DNA of 40,928 nucleotides, taken from NCBI GenBank assembly GCA_020629545.1, contig JAHDDC010000027.1, forward strand, positions 1-40,928. The letters are read 5' to 3'. Position 1 is the first letter of the stretch. Each line of letters opens with the position of its first letter. Position numbers and translations under genes: made by a program. Under the pieces are notes generated by a model that saw nothing but the letters and a program-made list of their open reading frames with translations, ran no database searches and was not told the DNA's origin. Of this stretch, positions 20,121 through 28,771 are shown one piece after another. This DNA is from Hellea sp. Lineage in GTDB: Bacteria > Pseudomonadota > Alphaproteobacteria > Caulobacterales > Maricaulaceae.

Positions 20121-21514
20121 AATCCTGCCCTCAACTCGCGAATGGCTTGGTTTGAAACGCGCATAGCTTCATAGCCAAGCAAAAGAATCGCGGGGCCAAT
20201 AATACCTTTACTTTCAATAGCTTGAGTCAGACTTCCTAAGGTCGTTTCAACAATTTTTTGATTGTCTCGTGACGCGTTCTCTACAATCGTAACCGGGTAT
20301 TCTGATTTCGCACCGTGCAGCAGTAGCCGTCCTTGGATAAAGCGGGATGCCCCTAGCCCCATATAAATGGCCGCCCGGCTTCCATCCCGGGCCAAACTCG
20401 TCCAATCTTGTTCGGCAAACCCTTTGGCATCGTGTCCCGTGATGAGCGCAACAGATTTATTGCGCCCGCGTGATGTCAACGATGCACCAATACTTGCAGC
20501 CGCAGCTGCTGCAGACGTAATTCCAGGAACGATTTCAAAATCGATACCTGCCACCTTAAGCGCCTCTATCTCTTCATCGGCACGACCAAATATAAGAGGA
20601 TCTCCCCCTTTCAGGCGCACGACATCATTTCCTTTGGACGCTTCGTCGACGATTATACGATTGATCTCTTCCTGCCGTGTTGTATGGGCGCCAGGCTTTT
20701 TGCCGACATATATATATTTTGCTTCTTTACGCCCCATATCCAGGACGTCCTGACTCACAAGGCGATCATAAACGATAACATCAGCACTATGCAGACGGCG
20801 CTGAGCGCCAATTGTCAGCAGATCCAAGCTACCTGGCCCGGCTCCAACTAAAGAAACTTTACCGGTTTTATTGGCCGGGACATTATTTAACGCCGTTTCA
20901 AATGCGGTTTCGATATCTTCCGGGCTGTATTTCAAGCGATCATCAAGCGCTCTCCCGCTCGCAAAAACCTTTGCCCACAGTCTTTGACGATCAGAAAAGT
21001 TTGGCATTTTATGCGAAAGCTTTTCGCGAAGGCGAGCAATTGTATCTGCAAGTAGCCCCACACTATACGGTAATTTCATTTCAATATCGGCTTTCAAAGC
21101 CCTTGATAACCCCGGAGAGGTTCCTTCGCTCCCTATTGCCACGACAACGGGCGAACGATCTACAATCGCCGGCGTATAAAAACTACAATCCTCTTTCTGG
21201 TCAGCGGCATTAACAGGAATTCCTTGAGTCTCAGCATCTTGAGCGATCCGCGCGTTTTGTTCAGGGTCCTCAGTCGCCGCATAAGCCAAGACAGCGCCTC
21301 TGAGTTGATCAGGGTTATAATCTCTTTTGAGCCAAACAATGTTTGAATGCTCTTTTATCCAATTGTGGATCTCATTCGAAACCTCGTTTGACACAATTAA
21401 AAGGTCAGCTTCTGTTTTGATGAGCGTACGGAGTTTTGCTTCTGCAGCATCGCCGCCACCAATGATGACTATTTTTCGGGACTTAGTATCCATAAAGATC
21501 GGTAGGAACCGCAT
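20117..21514 (-). CDS. cysG: Siroheme synthase CysG (fused)
   Basis: Makes siroheme from uroporphyrinogen III for the adjacent sulfite reductase. The N-terminal precorrin-2 dehydrogenase/ferrochelatase part has the NAD-binding IVIIGGGDAAEAKLRTL. The C-terminal SAM-dependent methyltransferase part has VSLVGAGPGSLDLLT, VRLKGGDPLIFGR and VPGITSAAAAAA. With the start at 21514 (MRFLPIFMD) the protein has 465 residues. An ATG at 21541 adds nine residues (MQESKRVCQ) but would lie within the -10 of the best promoter candidate, so I prefer the internal start. It is the first gene of the cys unit and is divergent from the XRE-cupin regulator. Confidence 0.93.
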   Translation of the reverse strand: MRFLPIFMDTKSRKIVIIGGGDAAEAKLRTLIKTEADLLIVSNEVSNEIHNWIKEHSNIVWLKRDYNPDQLRGAVLAYAATEDPEQNARIAQDAETQGIPVNAADQKEDCSFYTPAIVDRSPVVVAIGSEGTSPGLSRALKADIEMKLPYSVGLLADTIARLREKLSHKMPNFSDRQRLWAKVFASGRALDDRLKYSPEDIETAFETALNNVPANKTGKVSLVGAGPGSLDLLTIGAQRRLHSADVIVYDRLVSQDVLDMGRKEAKYIYVGKKPGAHTTRQEEINRIIVDEASKGNDVVRLKGGDPLIFGRADEEIEALKVAGIDFEIVPGITSAAAAAASIGASLTSRGRNKSVALITGHDAKGFAEQDWTSLARDGSRAAIYMGLGASRFIQGRLLLHGAKSEYPVTIVENASRDNQKIVETTLGSLTQAIESKGIIGPAILLLGYEAMRVSNQAIRELRAGL

Positions 21515-21540
21515 TTGACAAACTCGTTTCGACTCTTGCA

Positions 21541-21569
21541 TTATTGCAGCGTTCTATATATAGAACAAT
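21541..21569 (-). promoter_or_regulatory. Candidate cysG promoter
   Basis: On the minus strand TTGTTC (21569-21564) and AATAAT (21546-21541) are separated by exactly 17 bases. Transcription would begin near 21533, about 20 bases before the ATG at 21514. The perfect palindrome at 21552-21567 fills the spacer. Confidence 0.4.
21552..21567. promoter_or_regulatory. Perfect 16-bp palindrome, candidate operator
   Basis: GTTCTATATATAGAAC reads identically on both strands. It lies in the 101-base gap between divergent cysG and the XRE-cupin gene and overlaps the -35/-10 spacer of the cysG promoter candidate. Symmetry and place suggest a dimeric regulator, most simply the neighbouring HTH-cupin protein. 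The binding partner is inference. Confidence 0.6.
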
Positions 21570-21615
21570 CGATCGTTATACCAGACTTTTATCAAAGTTT
21601 TTTATGTGAGACTTT

Positions 21616-22224
21616 ATGGCCAGACAAAAACGTGCGCCCTGCCCTGAAACTGACGCCCTTGGGGAAAAGTTGGGAAAGACAATTCAAAGACTAAGATCAG
21701 CTGGAAACCTTTCGCTGGGCGATTTGTCGGACATGTCCGGCGTTGCTAAGTCTATGATTTCTCAAATTGAGAAAAACGAAACCAATCCAACCCTGGGGAC
21801 TCTTTCGCGACTTAGCCAGGCCTTAGGAATTAGCGTCGAGTCTGTGCTGTCAGGACCGAATGAAAGCGGGAATTTAGTTGAACATGCGAGGGTTAAAGAT
21901 ATTCCGCTGCTAAAAAGTGAGGACGGGCTATGCGAGCTTAGGATTATAGGCTGGATAGAAACTGTTCAATGGGTGCAGTGGTACGACTTCAGAGCCAAGC
22001 CAAAAGGGAAACTGGAAAGCTCTGCCCATCCCATGGGATCGATAGAGAACCTGACTGTGCTACAAGGCAAAGCCAAAGTCATAGTTGGCGATCAATCGTG
22101 GACTGCAGTACCTGGTGAAACCCTCCGATATCGAGCGGATAAAGACCATGTAATTGAAAATATAGGGCCGGACGAATTGCACGCGACCATGGTCAATATT
22201 TTAGCGACTGCGTTCAAAACCTAA
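21616..22224 (+). CDS. XRE-family regulator with C-terminal cupin (SutR-like)
   Basis: A 202-residue transcription factor. The N-terminal HTH_3 domain spans about 20-77 (IQRLRSAGNLSLGDLSDM, VAKSMISQIEKNETNPTLG). The C-terminal cupin (about 125-195) is the likely ligand sensor, with ENLTVLQGKAKVIVGDQSW and VPGETLRYRADKDHVI. E. coli SutR (YdcN), of the same architecture, is linked to sulfur utilisation. Being divergent from cysG-DUF2849-cysI-cysH and next to a perfect palindrome, this protein probably controls that operon and itself. The ligand is unknown. The next gene downstream, an autotransporter, has its own gap and promoter candidate. Confidence 0.88.
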   Translation: MARQKRAPCPETDALGEKLGKTIQRLRSAGNLSLGDLSDMSGVAKSMISQIEKNETNPTLGTLSRLSQALGISVESVLSGPNESGNLVEHARVKDIPLLKSEDGLCELRIIGWIETVQWVQWYDFRAKPKGKLESSAHPMGSIENLTVLQGKAKVIVGDQSWTAVPGETLRYRADKDHVIENIGPDELHATMVNILATAFKT

Positions 22225-22263
22225 CGTTACTGAATAATTACCGAAAAAATAACCATTCTTTCA

Positions 22264-22292
22264 TTGGCCTTTACCATATTCTTGTTTAGAAC
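22264..22292 (+). promoter_or_regulatory. Candidate promoter of the autotransporter gene
   Basis: TTGGCC (22264-22269) and TAGAAC (22287-22292) are 17 bases apart, about 40 bases before the ATG at 22333. Each hexamer matches the sigma-70 consensus at four of six positions. The -10 also repeats the TAGAAC arm of the cysG palindrome, which may be chance. Confidence 0.3.
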
Positions 22293-22332
22293 ACGCTGAA
22301 TCGCGATTTTAAAAAACGCTTGGGATAGGCTT

Positions 22333-25300
22333 ATGTCATTGAAAACATTATTTTTGTCTGCAGCAACACCTGTTTTACTTTTAGCCGCATTTTCGCCTGC
22401 ACAGGCTCAAACCGCTTGCCCGTCAGAAATTGCAGGAGAAGAAACTCGAACGGTTCAGACATCAACCGAAAATAATGGTGAGGCTTGTGATGTAACGATC
22501 GCAAGTGGTGGACAGGTCACCACGACATCGGGTTCAGCGGTAATTATGGATTCGGACAACAGCATAACTGTCGCGGGCCAGATATTATCGACTGACGCCA
22601 ACAACACGACAGGAATAGAGCTTCAGGGCGGCAATTCTGGGAGCTTGATATTGTCGGGCGCAATAAGTCTAAGCGAGAATTATGAAGCAGCCGACTCAAA
22701 TGGAGATGGCGCTCCCGATGGTGCACTGGCTGAAGGCTCGGGCCGTACAGGAATACTGATTTCAGGTGCCAGCCCGGTTATCGGGAGCATAGACACCGCC
22801 TCAAGCAGCTCAATCGGAGTCGAGGGTAATGATAGTTACGGCTTTCGCCTTTTAAGTACAGCAGGTCTAACTGGAGACATTAACCTTGGCGGCACAATCT
22901 CTGTTCTCGGCGGGGCCGCTAACGGGAGATCATCACGTGCCGTTTCCATAGAGGGTGATGTTACTGGGGATATCAATCAATCAGGTCAGATCACCGTTGT
23001 TTCTGAAGGTGGAAGCGCAATTGCCGTAGCCGGTGACGTTAGTGGTGGCCTTACGAATTCGGGAACAATTTCAAATACAGGTTTTCGGTTTAACTCTCGT
23101 AATAATTTTACGTCACGCCCTGACGCATTTATTGGTTCTAATACTGCACAAGGCGGATCAGCAATTCAGATTAATGGGAATGTCAGTGAGGGCGTATACC
23201 TGCAACGGGATCCAATTTTTGATGCGGAAACCGGAGAGGCGACTGGGGCATTCAATGGCTCTAGTGTCGTTGCTCAACAAGGGAGCGCACCAGCGATACT
23301 TTTTGATGGCAACGGAACCACAATTATGATTGGGCGGGTTGTACCTATAACGAATGCTGGAAGCACGATATATAACTACGCGTTTGTCAATCAAGGAACT
23401 GTTTCCGCCGACGCCGTTATTGATGACACTAGCGCAACAACGCTTGAAGTCAGAGAGGCAACCCTGGAAGGCGGGATTAGTAACAGCGGCGTCATGACTG
23501 CGGCGACTTATCGAAGCGGCACAGATGCCGAAGCCGATACTGCTCTGGCACGTGTCGTTGTATTGGGAGATCAAGCGATTGCCGATCAAATTCGAAATAC
23601 CGGAACAATGATCGCAAGCGCCGCAGAAAATACAACCCTGATATATGCGGATATCGACAACCCATTGCCACCGCAGTCTTTAACAGCTGTTGCAATTGAC
23701 GTTGAAGACAACGCCGCAATTCGGTCTATCGTTAACTCAAGCCTTATTCAGGCAAGTATTGTTGGGCGGGATGGCACTGCAGTCGCAATTAGAGACGCTT
23801 CGGGAACTATTACGGTTATCGATAATCAGGGCTCTATTCGTGCGACTGCTCTGAACTCTGATCCTAGAGCAAATGAATTAACTAACTTTACAACGATCGC
23901 CCTAGATCTCTCGGCTAACACTTCGGGTGTTACCCTCAATCAGTCAGCCGGAGAAAATACGCCCGAAATCATAGGCGATGTTTTACTTGGAAGCGGAAAT
24001 GACGATGTCAATCTAAGCTCAGGAAGTCTAACTGGTGACTTAGCTTTCAGCTCCGGAGACGATAGTATTTCAATGTCTGGTGGATCTACCTACACTGGAA
24101 CACTTACGAATTCTGGTGGACTTGTCATTTCAGTCACAGATGGGAGCACGTTAGCCCAAACCACGGCAACACCTATCAACGCTACGAGTGCTAGTTTTGA
24201 CGGAACATCAACATTCCGGCCAACGATCGATGGCGTTTCAGGCATCGCTTCAACATTAAACACAACTGGCGACATCACCTTTGCTGATGGAGCAGGAATC
24301 TCTCCTTCTCTAGCCAGCATCATCGACCCTAATGACAACACATTCACAGTGTTAAATGCCGGCGGCGCCCTAAATCTGGGCGGAAGCCTTGAGACGCTTT
24401 TAGCTTTTGACTCGCCGTTCCTTTACAACAGCACCTTCCAAATTGATCCGAACAATCCCAATGCTTTGCTGGTTACCTTCGACTTGCGTCCTGTTTCCGA
24501 GTTAGGTCTTGATGGCGTTCAGGCCGGCAGTTTTGATGCGGCATTTGGAGCCATGACAGCTAACCCAGCTCTCGCGCAATCCTTCCTTCAAATTACAGAT
24601 GGAACTGAATTTCGTAATGGTCTCAACCAGCTTTTACCAGAATTTGCAGCAGCCGCACGCCATTTTGTGCTAGCAAATGTCGACGGCGCGGTCGGGGCCG
24701 TTGGTTCTCATCTCGATAACGCACGACGCTCTCAAGATAAATCTGGCGGTGCTTGGATCCAAGAATTTACATACTTCGCGGACCGAGATTTGGCAGGCCT
24801 CTCGGAACAATATCGTGGATTTGGATTTGGTTTTACAGGCGGAATTGATACGGCATTTGGGCCGTTTCATACGGCCGGGGTCAATATTGGTTTCGCCTCG
24901 ACAGAGATCGAGGATGTTGTCGGGATGGACGACCCTATGGACGTGATGACCTACCAAGCGGGTCTTTATGCTGGTCTCGAAACCGGCGACTTCAGCCTTG
25001 ACATTTACGGCGGCGGCGGCGCGAACGATTTTGATCAAACCCGCAACGTCTCAATTCGAGATTTTTCTGAATCAGCTGATGCAAGTTGGTCTGGAACCCA
25101 CGTCAATGGCTCAATACGCGGTGGATATGATATTACGCTTGGAAAAAAATTCTGGATGCGGCCCGCATTCTCAGTTGATTACCTACGCTTGAAAGAAAAA
25201 GGCTATAACGAAACAAGCACGCTTAATGACCCTTCAATCGCATTGAGTGTTGAGGGGCGAACCTCTGAACAAGCCGGGGCCACGGCTATGCTGAACTTAG

Positions 25301-25581
25301 GTGCGAACTTCCAAGGCAGAAGGACCTGGTTACGACCGTCAATTCGAGCTGGATATCGCAATGAGTTTATCAATGATGGTGTTTCAACAACCTATGGCTT
25401 TATTGGACAAGATCGGCTAGCAAACTTAACATCTGAACCCTTCCCCGATGATGGCTTCTTGCTTGGCTTCAGCGTCGCGGCCGGGAGTGGATATTCCTCA
25501 TTTGGCTTCGATTTTGATAGCGATATCCGGGACGGATTTATCCGTCATACCGGAAGGATCGTTTTGCGGATGATATTCTAG
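22333..25581 (+). CDS. Autotransporter (type Va) with beta-rich passenger
   Basis: Outer-membrane protein of 1082 residues. A signal peptide (1-25, ending PAQA) is followed by a long low-complexity passenger of short beta turns rich in Gly, Ser, Thr, Asn and Asp, with recurring GDI/SG-I/T-N-S-GT patterns typical of a beta-helix. Two early cysteines (CPSEIAG and GEACDV) may form a disulfide. The C-terminal autotransporter barrel runs from about residue 800 (GGAWIQEFTYF) to the terminal RIVLRMIF, ending in Phe as barrels do. I see no protease triad or lipase motif, so an adhesin or surface structural role is the best guess. It lies alone between the cys regulator and parE. Confidence 0.88.
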   Translation: MSLKTLFLSAATPVLLLAAFSPAQAQTACPSEIAGEETRTVQTSTENNGEACDVTIASGGQVTTTSGSAVIMDSDNSITVAGQILSTDANNTTGIELQGGNSGSLILSGAISLSENYEAADSNGDGAPDGALAEGSGRTGILISGASPVIGSIDTASSSSIGVEGNDSYGFRLLSTAGLTGDINLGGTISVLGGAANGRSSRAVSIEGDVTGDINQSGQITVVSEGGSAIAVAGDVSGGLTNSGTISNTGFRFNSRNNFTSRPDAFIGSNTAQGGSAIQINGNVSEGVYLQRDPIFDAETGEATGAFNGSSVVAQQGSAPAILFDGNGTTIMIGRVVPITNAGSTIYNYAFVNQGTVSADAVIDDTSATTLEVREATLEGGISNSGVMTAATYRSGTDAEADTALARVVVLGDQAIADQIRNTGTMIASAAENTTLIYADIDNPLPPQSLTAVAIDVEDNAAIRSIVNSSLIQASIVGRDGTAVAIRDASGTITVIDNQGSIRATALNSDPRANELTNFTTIALDLSANTSGVTLNQSAGENTPEIIGDVLLGSGNDDVNLSSGSLTGDLAFSSGDDSISMSGGSTYTGTLTNSGGLVISVTDGSTLAQTTATPINATSASFDGTSTFRPTIDGVSGIASTLNTTGDITFADGAGISPSLASIIDPNDNTFTVLNAGGALNLGGSLETLLAFDSPFLYNSTFQIDPNNPNALLVTFDLRPVSELGLDGVQAGSFDAAFGAMTANPALAQSFLQITDGTEFRNGLNQLLPEFAAAARHFVLANVDGAVGAVGSHLDNARRSQDKSGGAWIQEFTYFADRDLAGLSEQYRGFGFGFTGGIDTAFGPFHTAGVNIGFASTEIEDVVGMDDPMDVMTYQAGLYAGLETGDFSLDIYGGGGANDFDQTRNVSIRDFSESADASWSGTHVNGSIRGGYDITLGKKFWMRPAFSVDYLRLKEKGYNETSTLNDPSIALSVEGRTSEQAGATAMLNLGANFQGRRTWLRPSIRAGYRNEFINDGVSTTYGFIGQDRLANLTSEPFPDDGFLLGFSVAAGSGYSSFGFDFDSDIRDGFIRHTGRIVLRMIF

Positions 25582-25684
25582 CCCACAAGCTCCGTTCTTC
25601 CTTGCAACCCAAGGGAAAACTTCCATAGTAGAACAAAAGCGAAACTGACTCGCATTAGAGGGACGGAGCGATAGCTGATTCATT

Positions 25685-27685
25685 ATGGCCGCATCAAAGA
25701 AAAAAGATCTGTTTGGAGACAAAAAGTCCGTGAGCAATGACAGCTATTCAGCGAAAGACATTGAGGTCCTCGAGGGTCTCGAACCTGTTCGTTTACGGCC
25801 TGGCATGTATATTGGGGGCACGGATGATCGAGCCCTCCACCACCTGTTTGCCGAAGTTATAGACAATTCAATGGACGAAGCCGTGGCCGGCCACGCAACT
25901 CGGATCGAAGTCGAATTGGATATTGAAGGATTTTTATCGGTCACTGATAATGGTCGCGGCATTCCCGTCGATCCTCACCCTAAATATCCAGAGAAGTCTG
26001 CTCTGGAAGTCATCATGACCGAACTTCATTCAGGCGGAAAGTTTTCGAGCTCAGCCTATGAAACATCAGGCGGATTGCATGGCGTAGGTGTATCTGTGGT
26101 CAACGCGCTTTCAGATGCACTTGAGGTTGAAGTTGCCCGCAATAAGCAATTGTTTCGTATGAAGTTTTCTCAAGGCAAGCCACTTGGCAAAATTGAAGAT
26201 TTGGGAAGCATAAATAACCGTCGCGGCACCAAGGTTCGGTTTCATCCGGACCCCGAAATTTTTGGCCCCAAGGCCCATTTTAAGCCGGCTAAACTATACC
26301 GAATGGCGCGCGCTAAAGCCTATCTGCAGCCCGGAGTAGAAATTCGCTGGAAATGTGATCCGAAGCTCGTTCAGGAACTGGATAGCGTGCCGACGGAAGC
26401 GGTTTTTCACTTCCCGGCTGGTCTCGCCGATTACCTTAAGGAAACCCTGGGAACAAAAGTAACGATTACATCAGACCTTTTTGCTGGCAAGTCCAACAAG
26501 GGAAGTGGCCATGGGCGTGTCGAATGGGCAATTGCATGGTCTCCGGAAGGATACGGCGAAGCTGATACATTCGTTCGGTCCTATTGCAACACGGTCCCGA
26601 CGCCTGGTGGCGGAACGCATGAGCAAGGTCTTAGGGCTGCGATTACTAAAGGTCTCCGGGCCTATGCTGACATTTCGGGCATGGGTAAGAAATTCTCGTC
26701 TGTTACGCCAGACGACGTCATGAACGGTGCAGGCGCCCTCGTCTCGGCATTTTTATCTAATCCTGAATTTCAGGGTCAAACAAAAGATCGATTGTCCAAT
26801 ACAGAAGCCGTCCGCATGGTCGAAAACGCGGTTCGTGACCCCTTTGACCACTGGCTGGCATCTTCTCCGAAGGACGCCAATAGTCTCCTCGAATGGGCAA
26901 TAGAGAAGGCCAATGAAAGATTACGCCGCCGCAAACAGCGAGATATCAATAGGAAATCAGCGACCAAGCGACTACGATTACCCGGAAAATTAGCCGACTG
27001 TTCTCGTAAAGGCTCCGAAGACACAGAACTTTTTATCGTCGAAGGCGATAGCGCGGGTGGTTCAGCGAAACAAGCGCGCAACAGGGAAACTCAGGCTATA
27101 TTGCCGCTTCGAGGTAAAATCCTGAATGTCGAAAGCGCAAGCATGGATAAAATCTCCAAAAACGCTGAAATCAATGATCTGATGACCGCTCTTGGTGTAG
27201 GCATAGGCCGCAAATTTGACATTGATGATCTACGGTATGAGCGTGTGGTAATCATGACAGATGCTGATGTCGATGGAGCCCATATTGCAGCGCTTTTGAT
27301 AACCTTTTTCTATCGCTATATGCCTGGCTTAATTGAAAAAGGTCGGCTTTATATGGCCATGCCACCACTTTACAAGATTACGCAAGGTGCCAAGACCGAA
27401 TATGCCATAGATGACGACCATAAAGATCAACTCATTGAATCGGTGTTCACTGGACGTGGAAAAATCGATATCGGTCGCTTTAAAGGCCTCGGCGAAATGA
27501 TGGCATCTCAACTCAAAGATACAACAATGAATCCTAAAACGCGGAAGATGATTCAGATAACTATTGATGATGAAAACCTGCCGACAACCGAAGCTCTGGT
27601 TGAGACTTTGATGGGAAAACGCGCTGACTTAAGATATCAATATATCCAGGACAACGCCCAGTTCGTTGCAGAACTGGACATTTAA
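25685..27685 (+). CDS. parE: DNA topoisomerase IV subunit B
   Basis: ATPase subunit partnering ParC. The GHKL fold is visible as EVIDNSMDEA, DNGRGIPVDPHPK and GGLHGVGVSVVNALS (about 57-145). The transducer domain follows. The TOPRIM domain has the acidic EGDSAGGSAKQARNRETQA, and MTDADVDGAHI supplies the metal-binding Asp residues. The C-terminus ends LRYQYIQDNAQFVAELDI. The 666 residues match ParE rather than the longer GyrB of many bacteria. parC is about 16 kb away on the opposite strand. Confidence 0.95.
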   Translation: MAASKKKDLFGDKKSVSNDSYSAKDIEVLEGLEPVRLRPGMYIGGTDDRALHHLFAEVIDNSMDEAVAGHATRIEVELDIEGFLSVTDNGRGIPVDPHPKYPEKSALEVIMTELHSGGKFSSSAYETSGGLHGVGVSVVNALSDALEVEVARNKQLFRMKFSQGKPLGKIEDLGSINNRRGTKVRFHPDPEIFGPKAHFKPAKLYRMARAKAYLQPGVEIRWKCDPKLVQELDSVPTEAVFHFPAGLADYLKETLGTKVTITSDLFAGKSNKGSGHGRVEWAIAWSPEGYGEADTFVRSYCNTVPTPGGGTHEQGLRAAITKGLRAYADISGMGKKFSSVTPDDVMNGAGALVSAFLSNPEFQGQTKDRLSNTEAVRMVENAVRDPFDHWLASSPKDANSLLEWAIEKANERLRRRKQRDINRKSATKRLRLPGKLADCSRKGSEDTELFIVEGDSAGGSAKQARNRETQAILPLRGKILNVESASMDKISKNAEINDLMTALGVGIGRKFDIDDLRYERVVIMTDADVDGAHIAALLITFFYRYMPGLIEKGRLYMAMPPLYKITQGAKTEYAIDDDHKDQLIESVFTGRGKIDIGRFKGLGEMMASQLKDTTMNPKTRKMIQITIDDENLPTTEALVETLMGKRADLRYQYIQDNAQFVAELDI

Positions 27686-27689
27686 CAAA

Positions 27690-28373
27690 GTGCTTGAAAC
27701 GTCGGATACACCTTCGGAACTCATTCCGGCCGCAACGATCCTGCTCCTTCGCGACACTAACCCCGGTATTGAAGTCCTCATGCTCAGACGCAATAAAGCG
27801 CTGAAGGCTTTTGGCGGTGCTTGGGTTTTCCCTGGAGGGCGAGTAGATCCTGAGGACGGTCCAGATCTTCCTATGCTTGAACGATCCAAGCTTTCGGCCA
27901 TTCGCGAAACAGCCGAAGAAACCGGCCTTGATATTTCCAATTCTAAATTGGCTACCCTATCGAATTGGATCCCTCCAGCCGCGGAAATTCGCCGATTTTC
28001 AACGTGGTTCTTCATCGCAAAAGCACCTCATGACAAGGTCGTTATTGATGATGGAGAAATCCATGACTTTTGCTGGGTGAAGCCACGAAAACTAATCGAA
28101 GAAATCCCAAGAGACGACTTCCCAATTATGCCGCCAACATATATTTCATTGCACCAACTGGCGAAATACAGCTCAACAACCGAGGCCATCACATCGGTCG
28201 AAAATATGACACCTGGGATATTCGAAACCAGATTTAAGAAACTCGAGAACGGCTTTGTTACTTGCTGGGAAGGAGATGTGGCTTACGAGACCCTCGACTT
28301 TGATTTAGAAGGCCCCAGGCGACGCCTATTCTCAAGCCAAACAAAATGGGAATATTTGTGCGATTTTTCGTAG
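27690..28373 (+). CDS. Nudix hydrolase
   Basis: Hydrolyses a nucleoside diphosphate linked to some other moiety; the substrate is not predictable. The Nudix box is split by a longer insert than usual: GGAWVFPGGRVDPED, then about a dozen residues, then AIRETAEETGLDI (REx2EExG). This spacing and the following region resemble NUDT8/NUDT19-type or CoA-type hydrolases. I chose the GTG at 27690, four bases after the parE stop (about 227 residues); a TTG at 27666 inside parE is the longer alternative. Tight spacing makes co-transcription with parE likely. It converges with the 109-residue gene at a 3-base gap. Confidence 0.85.
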   Translation: MLETSDTPSELIPAATILLLRDTNPGIEVLMLRRNKALKAFGGAWVFPGGRVDPEDGPDLPMLERSKLSAIRETAEETGLDISNSKLATLSNWIPPAAEIRRFSTWFFIAKAPHDKVVIDDGEIHDFCWVKPRKLIEEIPRDDFPIMPPTYISLHQLAKYSSTTEAITSVENMTPGIFETRFKKLENGFVTCWEGDVAYETLDFDLEGPRRRLFSSQTKWEYLCDFS

Positions 28374-28376
28374 CTC

Positions 28377-28706
28377 TTAGTTGATTTTGTAGACATATTT
28401 GGATTTTCCCGATCCCGCGCTATCTTTTAATATTGCGATTGGAATTTCTCGTCCTTCAACAAATCTCGAATTCATCGGTAATTTCACCAATGTTTGTACA
28501 CCCCCATCAATATCGACCAATGCCGTCAAAGTCTTTTTGCCCAGCAAAGTTTGGCTTGGCAAAATTGTATGAATAATAGCAGTGGTCTCGCCGCTTTCGA
28601 CCCACTCATATTGATTGGGCTGAACGAACAAACCCCAGTTCGCAATTGCGGCTCCGAATAAAAAAACGAGAACAATGAATATTTCTCGTGGTGATAAGCT
28701 CGTCAT
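28377..28706 (-). CDS. Small single-pass membrane protein, unknown
   Basis: 109 residues with one N-terminal membrane helix (IFIVLVFLFGAAIANWGLFV, about 9-28). A short predicted beta-rich periplasmic domain follows, with an alternating pattern such as LTALVDIDGGVQTLVKLP and REIPIAIL, ending SKYVYKIN. I do not recognise a family; the domain has the look of a small OB or SH3-like barrel. GGGGAGAG precedes the ATG. It lies 65 bases after zapE on the same strand, so it may be the last gene of that unit. Confidence 0.7.
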   Translation of the reverse strand: MTSLSPREIFIVLVFLFGAAIANWGLFVQPNQYEWVESGETTAIIHTILPSQTLLGKKTLTALVDIDGGVQTLVKLPMNSRFVEGREIPIAILKDSAGSGKSKYVYKIN

Positions 28707-28771
28707 TGATCTCTCCCCGTTTTGTCTCTTTTAAGGTCGGAGGAGATCAGGTATTTTCAAGGTCGTCGGTT

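Noticed and set aside
23158..23589. Minus-strand frames of 75-143 residues across the autotransporter
   Set aside because: The repetitive GC-balanced passenger leaves long antisense frames by chance; none shows a start site or recognisable domain.
25582..25684. GCTCCGT and ACGGAGC as a long-range inverted repeat before parE
   Set aside because: The 7-bp arms are about 70 bases apart, which is expected by chance at this length.
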